NCBI GenBank assembly: GCA_012513395.1
Contig: JAAZCH010000122.1
Coordinates: 1 to 10,860 of the forward strand
DNA: 10,860 nucleotides
DNA from: Tissierellia bacterium
Lineage (GTDB): Bacteria; Bacillota_A; Clostridia; Tissierellales; Peptoniphilaceae
Direction of reading: 5' to 3'
The notes beneath the pieces are model-generated. The model did not search any database. It had not been told where the DNA came from and saw only the letters and a list, made by a program, of their open reading frames with translations. The translations under genes and the position numbers were made by a program. This document shows positions 1 to 8,140 of the stretch, piece after piece. Position 1 is the first letter of the stretch. The number at the start of each line of letters is the position of its first letter.

Positions 1-1
1 A

Positions 2-181
2 CTAGAAGGAGACCAAGAAGCCCTAGAAAAATATATCAATTTCCTAAAAGACGGAGGAAACAACTTCCCCCTAGATCAACTAAAAGCAGCAGGAGCAGAT
101 ATATCGAAAAAAGAAACCATAAACGAAGCCATGGAAGTATTCAAAGAATTAGTAGACGAGTTGGAAGAATTAATACAATAA
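2..181 (+). CDS. pepF: Oligoendopeptidase F (M3 family metallopeptidase), C-terminal end, partial
   Basis: This is the last 59 codons of a gene that begins left of the window, ending in TAA. The peptide resembles the extreme C-terminus of M3B oligoendopeptidase F/PepF: a helix with YINFLKDGG, then FPLDQLKAAGADIS, then an acidic helix ending VDELEELIQ. The family forms cytoplasmic zinc peptidases that cut short peptides. The HExxH active site would lie upstream and cannot be seen. It is separated from the CRISPR operon by its own terminator, so it is probably an ordinary chromosomal flank with no role in the system. Its codons differ from those of the cas genes: CTA is the main leucine codon (5 of 8), and TTC, AAC and GAC dominate for Phe, Asn and Asp. 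The assignment rests on recalled family resemblance of a short tail. Confidence 0.8.
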   Translation, partial: LEGDQEALEKYINFLKDGGNNFPLDQLKAAGADISKKETINEAMEVFKELVDELEELIQ

Positions 182-190
182 GAAAAATTC

Positions 191-217
191 AAGCCACCAC
201 ATTTATTGGTGGCTTTT
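191..217 (+). terminator. Intrinsic terminator of the pepF-like gene
   Basis: A perfect 9-bp stem, AAGCCACCA paired with TGGTGGCTT, encloses a 7-nt loop and runs into TTTT. It lies 9 bp after the stop codon of the upstream gene. It insulates that gene from the CRISPR operon, so the regulator and cas genes need their own promoter. Confidence 0.88.
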
Positions 218-231
218 AAATGAGAAGAGTA

Positions 232-248
232 AGTTATTTTGTATAACT
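232..248. repeat. Inverted repeat upstream of the operon promoter, possible operator
   Basis: Perfect 6-bp arms AGTTAT and ATAACT flank a 5-bp centre (TTTGT). The repeat lies about 26 bp upstream of the -35 element. A second, similar repeat (AGTTT, 5 bp, AAACT) lies at 282-296 inside the promoter. Short A/T-rich palindromes arise by chance in such DNA, so the operator role is inference only. Confidence 0.3.
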
Positions 249-274
249 AAATGATGTAAAGAGATAATAAGTAT

Positions 275-302
275 TTGTAACAGTTTACCTAAAACTTATA
301 AT
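275..302 (+). promoter_or_regulatory. Sigma-A promoter for the WYL-cas operon
   Basis: The -35 element TTGTAA (275-280) and a perfect -10 element TATAAT (297-302) are 16 bp apart. Using TTTGTA at 274-279 as -35 would give 17 bp. Transcription would start near 309, leaving a leader of about 48 nt before the ATG of the regulator. This is the only convincing promoter between the upstream terminator and the first gene, and no gap later in the operon is large enough for another. A second candidate, the extended -10 TGATATACT at 328-336, lacks a good -35 and would put the start almost on the ribosome binding site. Confidence 0.65.
282..296. repeat. Inverted repeat between -35 and -10, candidate repressor site
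   Basis: AGTTT and AAACT arms flank ACCTA and fill almost exactly the spacer between the -35 and -10 elements. A protein bound here would block RNA polymerase. The arms share the AGTT...AACT ends with the repeat at 232-248; the two centres are about 49 bp apart. The location is suggestive, but the arms are short. Confidence 0.33.
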
Positions 303-356
303 TAATACCGCATACTTCATTAATAACTGATATACTAATGTTAAAAGGAGTAAAAT

Positions 357-1295
357 ATGTCGAAAATTTCAAATGCATTAAATATGTATTTTTTGCTTAT
401 GAGTAGACCGATCATGTCGGGTGATGAATTGGCGAGAGAACTAGAAGTTTCAAAGCGTATGATAAATGACTATAAACAAGACCTTGAAATGGCAGGGATT
501 TATATTGGGTCTAAGCCTGGAGTTGGTGGAGGCTATTATTTAGAAAAAGGGATTAATCTATCACAAATTCATTTAAATGAAGAAGAAAAAGATGCACTCC
601 GAATTGTAAAGACCCAAATGGAAGCTTCAAACCAAGCGTATGCCACTGCTTTTGAAACTTTAGCATCAAAAATTTTATCCATAACGGAGCAAGAAACTTT
701 TCAATATTTATCAAAAACTACAACTAAGCCAATGGAAGATCGTTTACGAGAAGAAAAATTATTTGTAAGTATCCGTAAAGCGGTAAATGAGCAAATAGTT
801 ATAGAGATTGAGTACCTCAGTGTAGGGCCTATAAAGCGAGAACTTACAAAACGCATTATAGAACCTTACAATACTTTTACATATAAAAAGAGTCTTTATC
901 TAGCAGCTTATTGTACGGAAAAAAAGGATTTTCGTTATTTCAAATTATCTCGAATAAACAGTCTAAGATTAACTGAAGAAAAATTTAAACGAGAGTCTGG
1001 ATTTTCATTAGAAGAAATGATGGTTGAAGGATTTGGGATTTATAGGGAAGAAGCAATTAATGTTAAATTAAAAATTCGTTATCCTAGCTCAGTGTTTGTA
1101 GAAGAGAACATTTTTGTTGAAAATCAAACTATTACTACTTTAGATGACGGGATTCTCTTTGAGGCACGTATGAAAGGTTCGACAGAAATAGAGACTTGGA
1201 TATTAAGCATGGGTGAGAATGTCACTGTCTTAGAGCCTATGGAGTTAAAACTTCGTCTAAGAGATCGAATTAGAAAGGCTTTGGTCAATATTTAG
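357..1295 (+). CDS. WYL-domain transcriptional regulator, first gene of the CRISPR operon
   Basis: This 312-aa protein is a typical-length HTH-WYL-WCX regulator. Residues about 8-62 form a winged helix (ELARELEVSKRMINDY as the recognition region, then the wing GVGGGYYL). Residues about 137-205 are the WYL domain, with SLYLAAYC in place of the name-giving W-Y-L and the conserved DFRYFKLSRI strand. Residues about 228-310 look like the WCX extension, with WILSMG, VTVLEP and a closing LRDRIRKAL helix. The ATG follows AAAGGAG (344-350) with 6-nt spacing. WYL domains are thought to sense nucleic acid or nucleotide ligands, and such proteins regulate several CRISPR-Cas and other phage-defence loci. 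The stop codon overlaps the cas3 ribosome binding site, so it is co-transcribed with the cas genes. Autoregulation and control of the operon are inferred; whether it represses or activates cannot be read from sequence. Confidence 0.9.
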   Translation: MSKISNALNMYFLLMSRPIMSGDELARELEVSKRMINDYKQDLEMAGIYIGSKPGVGGGYYLEKGINLSQIHLNEEEKDALRIVKTQMEASNQAYATAFETLASKILSITEQETFQYLSKTTTKPMEDRLREEKLFVSIRKAVNEQIVIEIEYLSVGPIKRELTKRIIEPYNTFTYKKSLYLAAYCTEKKDFRYFKLSRINSLRLTEEKFKRESGFSLEEMMVEGFGIYREEAINVKLKIRYPSSVFVEENIFVENQTITTLDDGILFEARMKGSTEIETWILSMGENVTVLEPMELKLRLRDRIRKALVNI

Positions 1296-1304
1296 GAGGG
1301 TTAG

Positions 1305-4025
1305 ATGAACACTTATTTTTGGGCTAAAAAAAGTGAAAAACAAGGAAGAATGGAATGGCTCCCTTTGATAGATCATCTTGAAGATACCTGTAATGTTATG
1401 GAATTTCTTTGGGAACACTGGCTTAGTCCGAGTCAACAAATGCTTATTGCAGAAAATTTAGAAGGAAAAATTGAAGAAGGCAAAGCTTTGGCTGGATTTT
1501 TGGGAGCTATACACGATATATCTAAAGCAACACCTGCCTTCCAAATGATGAAAGGTTATATGAACTCTGAGGATTTAGATATAATTTTAATAGAGAGGTT
1601 ACAGCTAGATGGATTTGGAACCAAGGAAATATCACCACCATTAGATCCACAAATGAGTCATCATAGTTTAGGGGGATACATTCTATTGAATCATTTTGGT
1701 ATAAAAGATGATATAGCATCCATTGTGGGAGCACACCATGGAGTATTGAATGTAGGGTACAGAGAAATCAACCAACTGTCAGCTTACCCAACGAATTATT
1801 ACTTAGCCCAAAATAAGAATTCGCCTATTTATCAAAAGTGGGACAAAGAACAAAGAAAAATTTTAAAATGGGCATTAGAGAAATGTGGTTATAATTCGGT
1901 GAAAGATTTACCGAGCATTAATCAACCAGCTCAAGTTATTTTAGCTGGTTTACTTATTATGGCTGATTGGGTTGCTAGCAATGAAGAGTATTTTCCTTTA
2001 TTAGATATTTTTAATATAGAAAGACTAGAAGATCGTACGGGTAGAGTGGAAAATGGACTGATAAAATGGTATAAAAATCAACCTTGGAATCCTAGACAAC
2101 AGTTTGACATAGATCAACTTTATTTAAAACGATTTAATTTGAAAGAAGGTCCTAGAAATGTTCAACGTATTTTCGCGGAACTTATTGATAAAATAGACTC
2201 TCCGGGTATTTTTATTTTAGAAGCACCAATGGGATCAGGAAAAACAGAAGCTGCATTAATTGGAGCTGAGCAATTAGCAGCAAAACTAGGAAAGAGTGGT
2301 CTATTTTTTGGATTGCCAACTCGAGCTACATCTGATGGAATGTTTCCACGTATTAAAAATTGGCTGAACACAATCACAAAAGAAGAAGGAAATTTATCTC
2401 TAAGATTGAATCATGGAAAGTCAGCTTTAAATCCTATTTTTAATTCTATAGCTTCTAATATTGAAGTTGATCAAGTAGAAGGTACGGTTACTACCAATGC
2501 TTGGTTTTCTGGTCGAAAGACTAGTTCTTTAGATGATTTTGTTGTTGGTACTGTTGATCATTTTTTATTAACAGCACTTCGTCAAAAACATTTAGCTATG
2601 CGCCACTTGGGTTTCAGTAAAAAAGTGGTAATTATCGACGAAGTTCATTCCTATGATGCTTATATGAATCAGTATCTGTATCGAGCATTGGAATGGATGG
2701 GGGCTTATAATGTACCTGTTATTATTCTATCGGCAACTTTACCAGAAGTAACAAGAATAGATATGACAAAATCCTATTTAAAAGGAAAAAACTTTTCGAT
2801 AAAAGAAATAGATTTTCCTCATGAAGGATTAGCAACTACTGAATATCCTTTAGTTACTTATACTGACGGAAATAAAATTCGACAAGAAATGGATTTTGAA
2901 AAAGAACAAGATACGGTAGTAAAATTAAAAGCGTTAAAAGAAGAAAATTTGACTCAGGTTATAAGTGAGGCTTTAGAAAATGGAGCAATTATAGGGCTTA
3001 TTGTAAATACAGTAAAACGAGCTCAAACCAAAGGGGAATATTTTGAGTCTTTATTCGGTTATGATAAAGTAGAAATTCTTCACTCTAATTTTATTGATAC
3101 TGAAAGGGTTGAAAAAGAGCAACAACTTCTTAAAGAAATTGGTAAGGGAGCGAAAAGACCGAATGGAAAACTTATTATTGGTACCCAAGTTATTGAACAA
3201 TCTTTAGATATAGATTTTGACTTGTTGATTAGCGAATTGGCACCTATGGATTTATTAATTCAAAGAGTTGGACGGCTTCATCGACATAATTTAGATCATC
3301 GTCCAAAAGGACTTGAATTACCTGTGTTTTACGTGTTAGGTCTTGAAGAAGAAAACTTTGAACCTGGATCAGAAGCCGTCTATGGAGGTTATCTTTTGGC
3401 TAGAACTAAATATTTTTTAGATAATGAGATCAAAATTCCTGGAGATATTTCGCCTCTTGTACAAAAAGTTTATGACGAAAACTTGATTATAGATCTAGGT
3501 GAGAAATACGAGGAAGACAAAAAGAAGCACGAGAAACTAATAGAAAAAAAGAAACATAAGGCTAAAGTTTATCGATTAGACAAACCTAAATATAAAAGCG
3601 ATATATGGGGAAATGATATTAGTTTGATTAATTGGACCGAGTACACTGCTAAGACTGACACAGAAGAAGAGGCATATGCTCAAGTAAGAGATATTAATGA
3701 AACCATTGAAGTCATTGCTATGAAAAAAATAGGCGAAGGCTATGGAACTTTTAAAGAACGTGTTGATTTATCACAATTATTGAGTGATAAAAGTATTTGT
3801 AAGAAAATAGCAACTCAAACTATAAAGTTACCTATTAGATATGGAATAGATGAGGTGATAAGAATTTTAGAAGAATACAACGCAAACTATCTTACAGATT
3901 GGCAGGATACACCTTGGTTAAAGGGAAGTTTAGGGATTATCTTTGATGAAGGCGACCAATTTGAAATTGGTAATCACCAATTTACATATGATGAAAGGTA
4001 TGGATTGCTTTATGAAAGGAGGTAA
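1305..4025 (+). CDS. cas3: CRISPR-associated helicase-nuclease Cas3 (type I-E)
   Basis: Cas3 is recruited by target-bound Cascade, nicks the displaced strand and degrades DNA while translocating. The 906 aa match the usual single-chain I-E form. The N-terminal HD nuclease has H24, the HD pair H70-D71 followed by K74 (HDISKATPAF), H119-H120 and H144-H145. The superfamily 2 helicase follows: Walker A APMGSGKT (307-314), DEVH box (445-448), SAT motif III (476-478), motif V around TQVIEQSLDID (627-637), and motif VI QRVGRLHR (653-660). A C-terminal domain completes it. No frameshift or missing catalytic motif is seen. The ATG is 9 bp after the regulator stop; its ribosome binding site AGGAGGG (1294-1300) overlaps that stop. 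Confidence 0.97.
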   Translation: MNTYFWAKKSEKQGRMEWLPLIDHLEDTCNVMEFLWEHWLSPSQQMLIAENLEGKIEEGKALAGFLGAIHDISKATPAFQMMKGYMNSEDLDIILIERLQLDGFGTKEISPPLDPQMSHHSLGGYILLNHFGIKDDIASIVGAHHGVLNVGYREINQLSAYPTNYYLAQNKNSPIYQKWDKEQRKILKWALEKCGYNSVKDLPSINQPAQVILAGLLIMADWVASNEEYFPLLDIFNIERLEDRTGRVENGLIKWYKNQPWNPRQQFDIDQLYLKRFNLKEGPRNVQRIFAELIDKIDSPGIFILEAPMGSGKTEAALIGAEQLAAKLGKSGLFFGLPTRATSDGMFPRIKNWLNTITKEEGNLSLRLNHGKSALNPIFNSIASNIEVDQVEGTVTTNAWFSGRKTSSLDDFVVGTVDHFLLTALRQKHLAMRHLGFSKKVVIIDEVHSYDAYMNQYLYRALEWMGAYNVPVIILSATLPEVTRIDMTKSYLKGKNFSIKEIDFPHEGLATTEYPLVTYTDGNKIRQEMDFEKEQDTVVKLKALKEENLTQVISEALENGAIIGLIVNTVKRAQTKGEYFESLFGYDKVEILHSNFIDTERVEKEQQLLKEIGKGAKRPNGKLIIGTQVIEQSLDIDFDLLISELAPMDLLIQRVGRLHRHNLDHRPKGLELPVFYVLGLEEENFEPGSEAVYGGYLLARTKYFLDNEIKIPGDISPLVQKVYDENLIIDLGEKYEEDKKKHEKLIEKKKHKAKVYRLDKPKYKSDIWGNDISLINWTEYTAKTDTEEEAYAQVRDINETIEVIAMKKIGEGYGTFKERVDLSQLLSDKSICKKIATQTIKLPIRYGIDEVIRILEEYNANYLTDWQDTPWLKGSLGIIFDEGDQFEIGNHQFTYDERYGLLYERR

Positions 4026-4027
4026 AT

Positions 4028-5758
4028 ATGGAGAGATATAATTTAATTGACGAGCCTTGGATTACGGTTCTAATAGACTTAAAAGGCAACACAAAAAACA
4101 TCTCTATAAGGGAGTGTTTCAATGAAGCGGAGAATTTTATAGGATTAGGAGGAGATACAAAAACTCAAGACTTTGCAGTTTTAAGATTTTTATTAGCTAT
4201 TTGCCATACGGTTTATGGACGTATGGATGAAAAAGGTGAAGCTTATAAAGATATTCCATTAAATCAAAAACTTCAACCAATAGAATGGGAAGTGGACGAT
4301 TCAGAAGAACATAACAAATCATTAATAAATACGTGGATAAATCTTTGGAATAGAGGAGGATTTTCAGAGGCTGTCGATAAATACTTAAATGTATGGCATG
4401 ATAGATTTTATCTTTTTGGAGGAGATTATCCATTTTATCAAATTGATAAAAGTGTTATGAAAGAACACAAGTTAGAATTATTGCAAGAAGGTAACAAACA
4501 AGGTCTTTACTATGGTAAGTCCTTTAATCGTCTATTAACAGAAAGTAGTAATAAAATATCTTTATTCGCCTATAAATCAGATGACTTTAAAGAAATATTA
4601 TCAGAACCTGAAATTGCACGCTGGCTATTAACATTTCATGGGTATACTGGGACATCAGATAAACAAACTTTTAGAAAAAAAGAAACTGATGATACATGGT
4701 CTAAAGGGTGGCTTTATGATATAGGTGGTATTTATCTAAGTGGCGATAATTTGTTCCAAACAATTATGTTAAACATGGCATTAGTTCATCCAGAAAAAGA
4801 ATATCAAGAAACTAATTTTCCAAAACCTCTGTGGGAACACTCTCCAAAAGAGATAGTAGAATATTTAATGGAATCTCCAGAGATAGATAATCTGGCGGAA
4901 CTCTACTCTAACTGGAGTCGTGCTGTATATATAGATTCAAAAATAGATTTAAGAAAAGGGTTTGAATGTGTACCAATTAAATTACCAGAAGTACGTCATG
5001 AGAATCAGTTTTTAGAAATAATGACTACTTGGCGTTATAATGAAACAGGAATTAATAAAAATTCTTATACACCACGTAAACATCAACCTAATAAAGCATT
5101 GTGGCGTTCTTTTGGGCTAATAGCTTTACCTACAAGGGTCGAAGAAAAACAACATCAACCTGGTATTATTAAATGGATGGATATATTGAAAAATCATTTA
5201 AAAATCCAAGGGATAAAAATCAATGGAGTTAGCATGGAATCCGATGGTAATGCTACTTCATGGGTTCCAATAAACGAAGTTTATGATGAACTAGATATGA
5301 ATACAATGGTATTATTAGATCAATCAGAAAATGGATTGATGATGAGACTTTATGATGAAGTAGAAAAGACAAAGTTTATTATCGAAAAAGTATATGGAGG
5401 TTTACTCTATAAACTTGAACTTATTCGCTATGGACCTCATGATGGAAAAAAAATAAACTCCGTGAAAAAAATAAACTCGGAAAAAGAAATAGTATATGGA
5501 AAAATTGATGAACCCTTTAGACAGTGGCTTATTTCCTTAGATGTTAAGGATAATATGGAAGAAAAAATAAAAGAATGGCGTCAAGTTTTGCAGATAATAA
5601 TGACTAAAGAAGGTAAAAGAATTGTAGAAATAACAGGGACACGGGATTTTCGCGGGATTGAAACGGATAAAGGTATAATGAATATACCAATTGCTTATAA
5701 TATATATTTAGCAAAGCTTAATAAAGAATTAGGAATAAAAAAGGAGGGAGAAAAGTGA
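4028..5758 (+). CDS. cas8e: Cascade large subunit Cas8e (Cse1/CasA)
   Basis: Cas8e recognises the PAM, starts DNA unwinding and docks Cas3. The start MERYNLIDEPWITV is the family hallmark. Further conserved stretches are YPFYQ (134-138), YYGKSFNRLL (161-170, like the FNR segment of E. coli CasA), ARWLLTFHGYTGT (197-209) and MTTWRYNETG (332-341). At 576 aa it is longer than the 502-aa E. coli protein. Part of the extra length lies in a lysine-rich segment about residues 470-490, which carries a small tandem duplication. No CxxC zinc motif is present. The ATG lies 2 bp after the cas3 stop, with AAAGGAGGT (4015-4023) overlapping that stop. The family is fast-evolving, so the identification rests on the N-terminus, these stretches and gene order. 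Confidence 0.95.
   Translation: MERYNLIDEPWITVLIDLKGNTKNISIRECFNEAENFIGLGGDTKTQDFAVLRFLLAICHTVYGRMDEKGEAYKDIPLNQKLQPIEWEVDDSEEHNKSLINTWINLWNRGGFSEAVDKYLNVWHDRFYLFGGDYPFYQIDKSVMKEHKLELLQEGNKQGLYYGKSFNRLLTESSNKISLFAYKSDDFKEILSEPEIARWLLTFHGYTGTSDKQTFRKKETDDTWSKGWLYDIGGIYLSGDNLFQTIMLNMALVHPEKEYQETNFPKPLWEHSPKEIVEYLMESPEIDNLAELYSNWSRAVYIDSKIDLRKGFECVPIKLPEVRHENQFLEIMTTWRYNETGINKNSYTPRKHQPNKALWRSFGLIALPTRVEEKQHQPGIIKWMDILKNHLKIQGIKINGVSMESDGNATSWVPINEVYDELDMNTMVLLDQSENGLMMRLYDEVEKTKFIIEKVYGGLLYKLELIRYGPHDGKKINSVKKINSEKEIVYGKIDEPFRQWLISLDVKDNMEEKIKEWRQVLQIIMTKEGKRIVEITGTRDFRGIETDKGIMNIPIAYNIYLAKLNKELGIKKEGEK
5447..5482 (+). repeat. 18-bp in-frame tandem duplication within cas8e
   Basis: Two adjacent 18-bp units match at 15 of 18 positions; their first 14 bases (seven A, then TAAACTC) are identical. 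They encode KKINSV and KKINSE in the basic C-terminal part of Cas8e. The A-runs make replication slippage a simple explanation, and the reading frame is kept. Confidence 0.75.
5741..5748 (+). promoter_or_regulatory. Ribosome binding site supporting the GTG start of cas11
   Basis: AAGGAGGG lies 6 nt before GTG at 5755. The GTG overlaps the cas8e stop as GTGA. The strong site makes the non-ATG start credible; no ATG lies close by in this frame. Confidence 0.8.
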
Positions 5759-6351
5759 ACAAAGAAAAAGAAAAAAGCGTATATTCTGTGACTCTAGGGA
5801 TTCTAAATCAATTAGATGAAACTCGAGAGCAACCAGCTGTGAAAGCTACATTGGCAAATTTAAGAAATACTTTAGGAATGTCTTTATGGGAAGCTAGTGG
5901 AGCGTGGCCTATACTATTTGAACGATTACCAGAGTCTTTTATATCCACTTACAAAGAGCCGAGTTATGAAGAACATGCAATATTTACTACTTTGCAACTG
6001 TATGCTGTTCATCAACAGGGTAAATCAGATTCAGTATTAGAAACAAAAGGTGAATCTTGGCAAAATATTGGAACTTCTCTCAGAATCTTGAGAGGAGGAG
6101 AGCAAGAAAAATCTGTGGATCATCGTATGAACACTTTAGTGACTTCTACAACTTTTGAAGAACTGTCTCATCATTTAAGACAAATGATTCAAATATTAAA
6201 ATCAAAGTCAGATGCAAAAGTTAACTATCCTAGATTAGCAGAGGATTTATATTGGTTTTTGAGAGGTTATGAAAAAGAAATGCGCTTAAGATGGTCTAGA
6301 GAATACTATAGAATATCAAAATTACAAGGAGAAAGTGAAGATGAAAAATAG
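5755..6351 (+). CDS. cas11: Cascade small subunit Cas11e (Cse2/CasB)
   Basis: This 198-aa, mostly helical protein fits Cse2, which is present in two copies in Cascade and stabilises the crRNA-target hybrid and displaced strand. Family-like segments are VKATLANLRNTL (29-40, with the conserved A-x-L-R helix), a W-P pair (51-52), the central VDHRMNTLVTSTTFEEL (121-137), and YPRLAEDLYWFL (158-169) followed by the basic RLRWSREYYR (177-186). Basic residues suit nucleic-acid contact. It starts with GTG, overlapping the cas8e stop by 4 bp, and its own stop lies inside the start of cas7e; both junctions suggest translational coupling. Position between cas8e and cas7e is canonical for I-E. Cse2 is weakly conserved, so context supports the call strongly. 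Confidence 0.92.
   Translation: MNKEKEKSVYSVTLGILNQLDETREQPAVKATLANLRNTLGMSLWEASGAWPILFERLPESFISTYKEPSYEEHAIFTTLQLYAVHQQGKSDSVLETKGESWQNIGTSLRILRGGEQEKSVDHRMNTLVTSTTFEELSHHLRQMIQILKSKSDAKVNYPRLAEDLYWFLRGYEKEMRLRWSREYYRISKLQGESEDEK
6326..6331 (+). promoter_or_regulatory. Ribosome binding site that decides the cas7e start
   Basis: AAGGAG is only 3 nt from an in-frame GTG at 6335 but 9 nt from ATG at 6341. The spacing favours the ATG, which also gives the N-terminus expected for Cas7e. Confidence 0.7.
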
Positions 6352-7411
6352 ATTATTTTTAGATATACATGCAATCCAAACCCTTCCACCAGCAAATATC
6401 AATCGCGATGATACAGGTTCCCCTAAGACAGCTCAGTATGGAGGAGTTCGTCGTGCGCGTGTAAGTTCTCAATCATGGAAAAGAGCTATGCGTAGATATT
6501 TTGATGAATTTGGTAAAGAGAAGAATTTAGGGGTGAGAACACTTTATGTACCGTCTTATATAGCAGAAATCATTCAATTTCTAGATTCTTCAATATCTGA
6601 AGTAGAAGCAATGAAAAAAGCTGCATCTATTTTAAATAAAGGAAAAATAAAAATAAATAAAGATGGAAAAACGGGAGCTCTTTTCTTTATATCAGAAACT
6701 CAAGCTACAGCTTTAGCACAAGCAGCTATCAGTGGAGAAGAAGATAAAGAAAAAATTCAAAAAATATTAACAGACAATCCAGCTATAGATATTGCTTTAT
6801 TTGGGCGTATGGTTGCAGACGATCCAAAACTGAATGAAGATGCTTCCTCCCAAGTAGCTCATGCTATCTCAACACATGCTGTTGAAACAGAGTTTGACTA
6901 TTTTACTGCAACAGATGACCGTTCACCTAACGAACATGCGGGGGCAGGAATGATAGGTACAGTGGAATTTAATTCCTCCACATTATATCGTTACGCAAAT
7001 GTAGCTGTTCATGAGTTTTACAGACAATTAGGAAGTGAGAAATTATTGCTTAATGCTCTGGCTCTTTACATTGAAGCTTTTATAAAATCGCTTCCAACTG
7101 GAAAGGTGAATACATTTGCAAATCAAACACTTCCAAATGCAGTGCTAATAACTCTACGTTCAGATCGTCCACTTAATTTAGTTACAGCTTATGAAAAACC
7201 ATTACGATCTAGAGAAGGATACACTATACAGTCCATTGAAAAATTAATTGATGAATCTAATAAAGTGGAAAAAATGGCAGGTGAGTCAAATTATAAAATA
7301 CTCCTTAGTCTAGAAAATATTAATACAGAAGGATTAGAATTGGCAGAATCTATAGATGATTTAATTGGAAAAGTAATAGAAAAATTAAGTGCATTGATTA
7401 AAGTGGAGTAG
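6341..7411 (+). CDS. cas7e: Cascade backbone subunit Cas7e (Cse4/CasC)
   Basis: Cas7e forms the six-copy filament that holds the crRNA spacer. The protein is 356 aa from the ATG at 6341, the normal length. A GTG two codons earlier (6335) is possible but poorly spaced from the ribosome binding site. Diagnostic features are the N-terminal strand FLDIHAIQTLPP leading to INRDD (20-24), the SSQSWKRAMR segment (42-51) that is among the best-conserved parts of the family, FDYFTATDD in the central region, and AGMIGTVEFNSSTLYRYANV, which rebuilds the second half of the RRM-like fold. The start overlaps the cas11 stop by 11 bp, so it is probably translated by coupling. No internal damage is seen. Confidence 0.97.
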   Translation: MKNRLFLDIHAIQTLPPANINRDDTGSPKTAQYGGVRRARVSSQSWKRAMRRYFDEFGKEKNLGVRTLYVPSYIAEIIQFLDSSISEVEAMKKAASILNKGKIKINKDGKTGALFFISETQATALAQAAISGEEDKEKIQKILTDNPAIDIALFGRMVADDPKLNEDASSQVAHAISTHAVETEFDYFTATDDRSPNEHAGAGMIGTVEFNSSTLYRYANVAVHEFYRQLGSEKLLLNALALYIEAFIKSLPTGKVNTFANQTLPNAVLITLRSDRPLNLVTAYEKPLRSREGYTIQSIEKLIDESNKVEKMAGESNYKILLSLENINTEGLELAESIDDLIGKVIEKLSALIKVE

Positions 7412-7419
7412 GTGAAATT

Positions 7420-8140
7420 ATGAAGACGATACTACTAAAATTTGCAGGACCCCTGCAATCTTGGGGAACTGATTCAAATTTTGAAACGAGATATACTGAT
7501 CTTCATCCATCAAAGAGTGCAGTTATTGGAATGATAGCCGCAAGCATGGGTTATCGTCGACATGAGGATACAAAAATTCAAAGGCTCAATGAATTAGACT
7601 TTGCTGTTCGGATAGACTACCAAGGACAGATTATAAAAGATTATCATATTGCACAAAAACACAAGAAAAATGGAGAGTTTGAAAGAACTTATGTGACGGA
7701 ACGCTACTATATTGAAGATGGTGTTTTTGTTGTAGCCATTGGGCATGAACAAGAGGATTTTATTAATGGAATTGCAGAAAGTTTAAAAAATCCTTATTTT
7801 CAAACTTTTTTAGGACGAAGATCTCTTCCATTAACTGCAGATTTTTTTATAGAAGAAATGAAGTTAGATGTGATAGCGGCTTTAAAAAAGACTCCTTGGC
7901 AGGGTCAACCTTGGATGACTAGTAAGATACAGGCGAATCAATCGTGTTATGTTTACGCCGACGGAGATTTAATTTCTGGAAAAGTTGCAAATATGCGAAG
8001 AGATAAAGTGAAGTCTTTTGATCAAAAACATAGGCAATTTGGATTTAGATCTGAAAAGAGTGAATGCATAATCTTAGAAAATCCTTATTTTGAACAAGAT
8101 GAACAAGAACACGATATTTTTAGTGTTGTAGGAGGTCAAA

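Noticed and set aside
221..247. Eight-codon open frame after the terminator
   Set aside because: No ribosome binding site and too short to support; it overlaps the inverted repeat.
242..248. TATAACT shared by the operon control region and the bases just before repeat 1 (10625-10631)
   Set aside because: A 7-bp A/T-rich match between two regions is expected by chance.
328..336. Extended -10 TGATATACT as the main operon promoter
   Set aside because: No fitting -35, and transcription would start within a few bases of the ribosome binding site; the 275-302 promoter is better. It may be a minor start.
1257..2377. Minus-strand open frames at 1257-1439, 1522-1734 and 2162-2377
   Set aside because: They lie opposite the regulator end and conserved HD/helicase parts of cas3, have no ribosome binding site or recognisable product, and are antisense shadows.
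4197..4433. Minus-strand open frame of 78 codons inside cas8e
   Set aside because: Antisense to a conserved gene, with low-complexity leucine/tyrosine-rich translation and no start signals.
6335..6340. GTG start two codons upstream for cas7e
   Set aside because: Only 3 nt from the AAGGAG site; the ATG at 6341 has usable spacing and the expected N-terminus.
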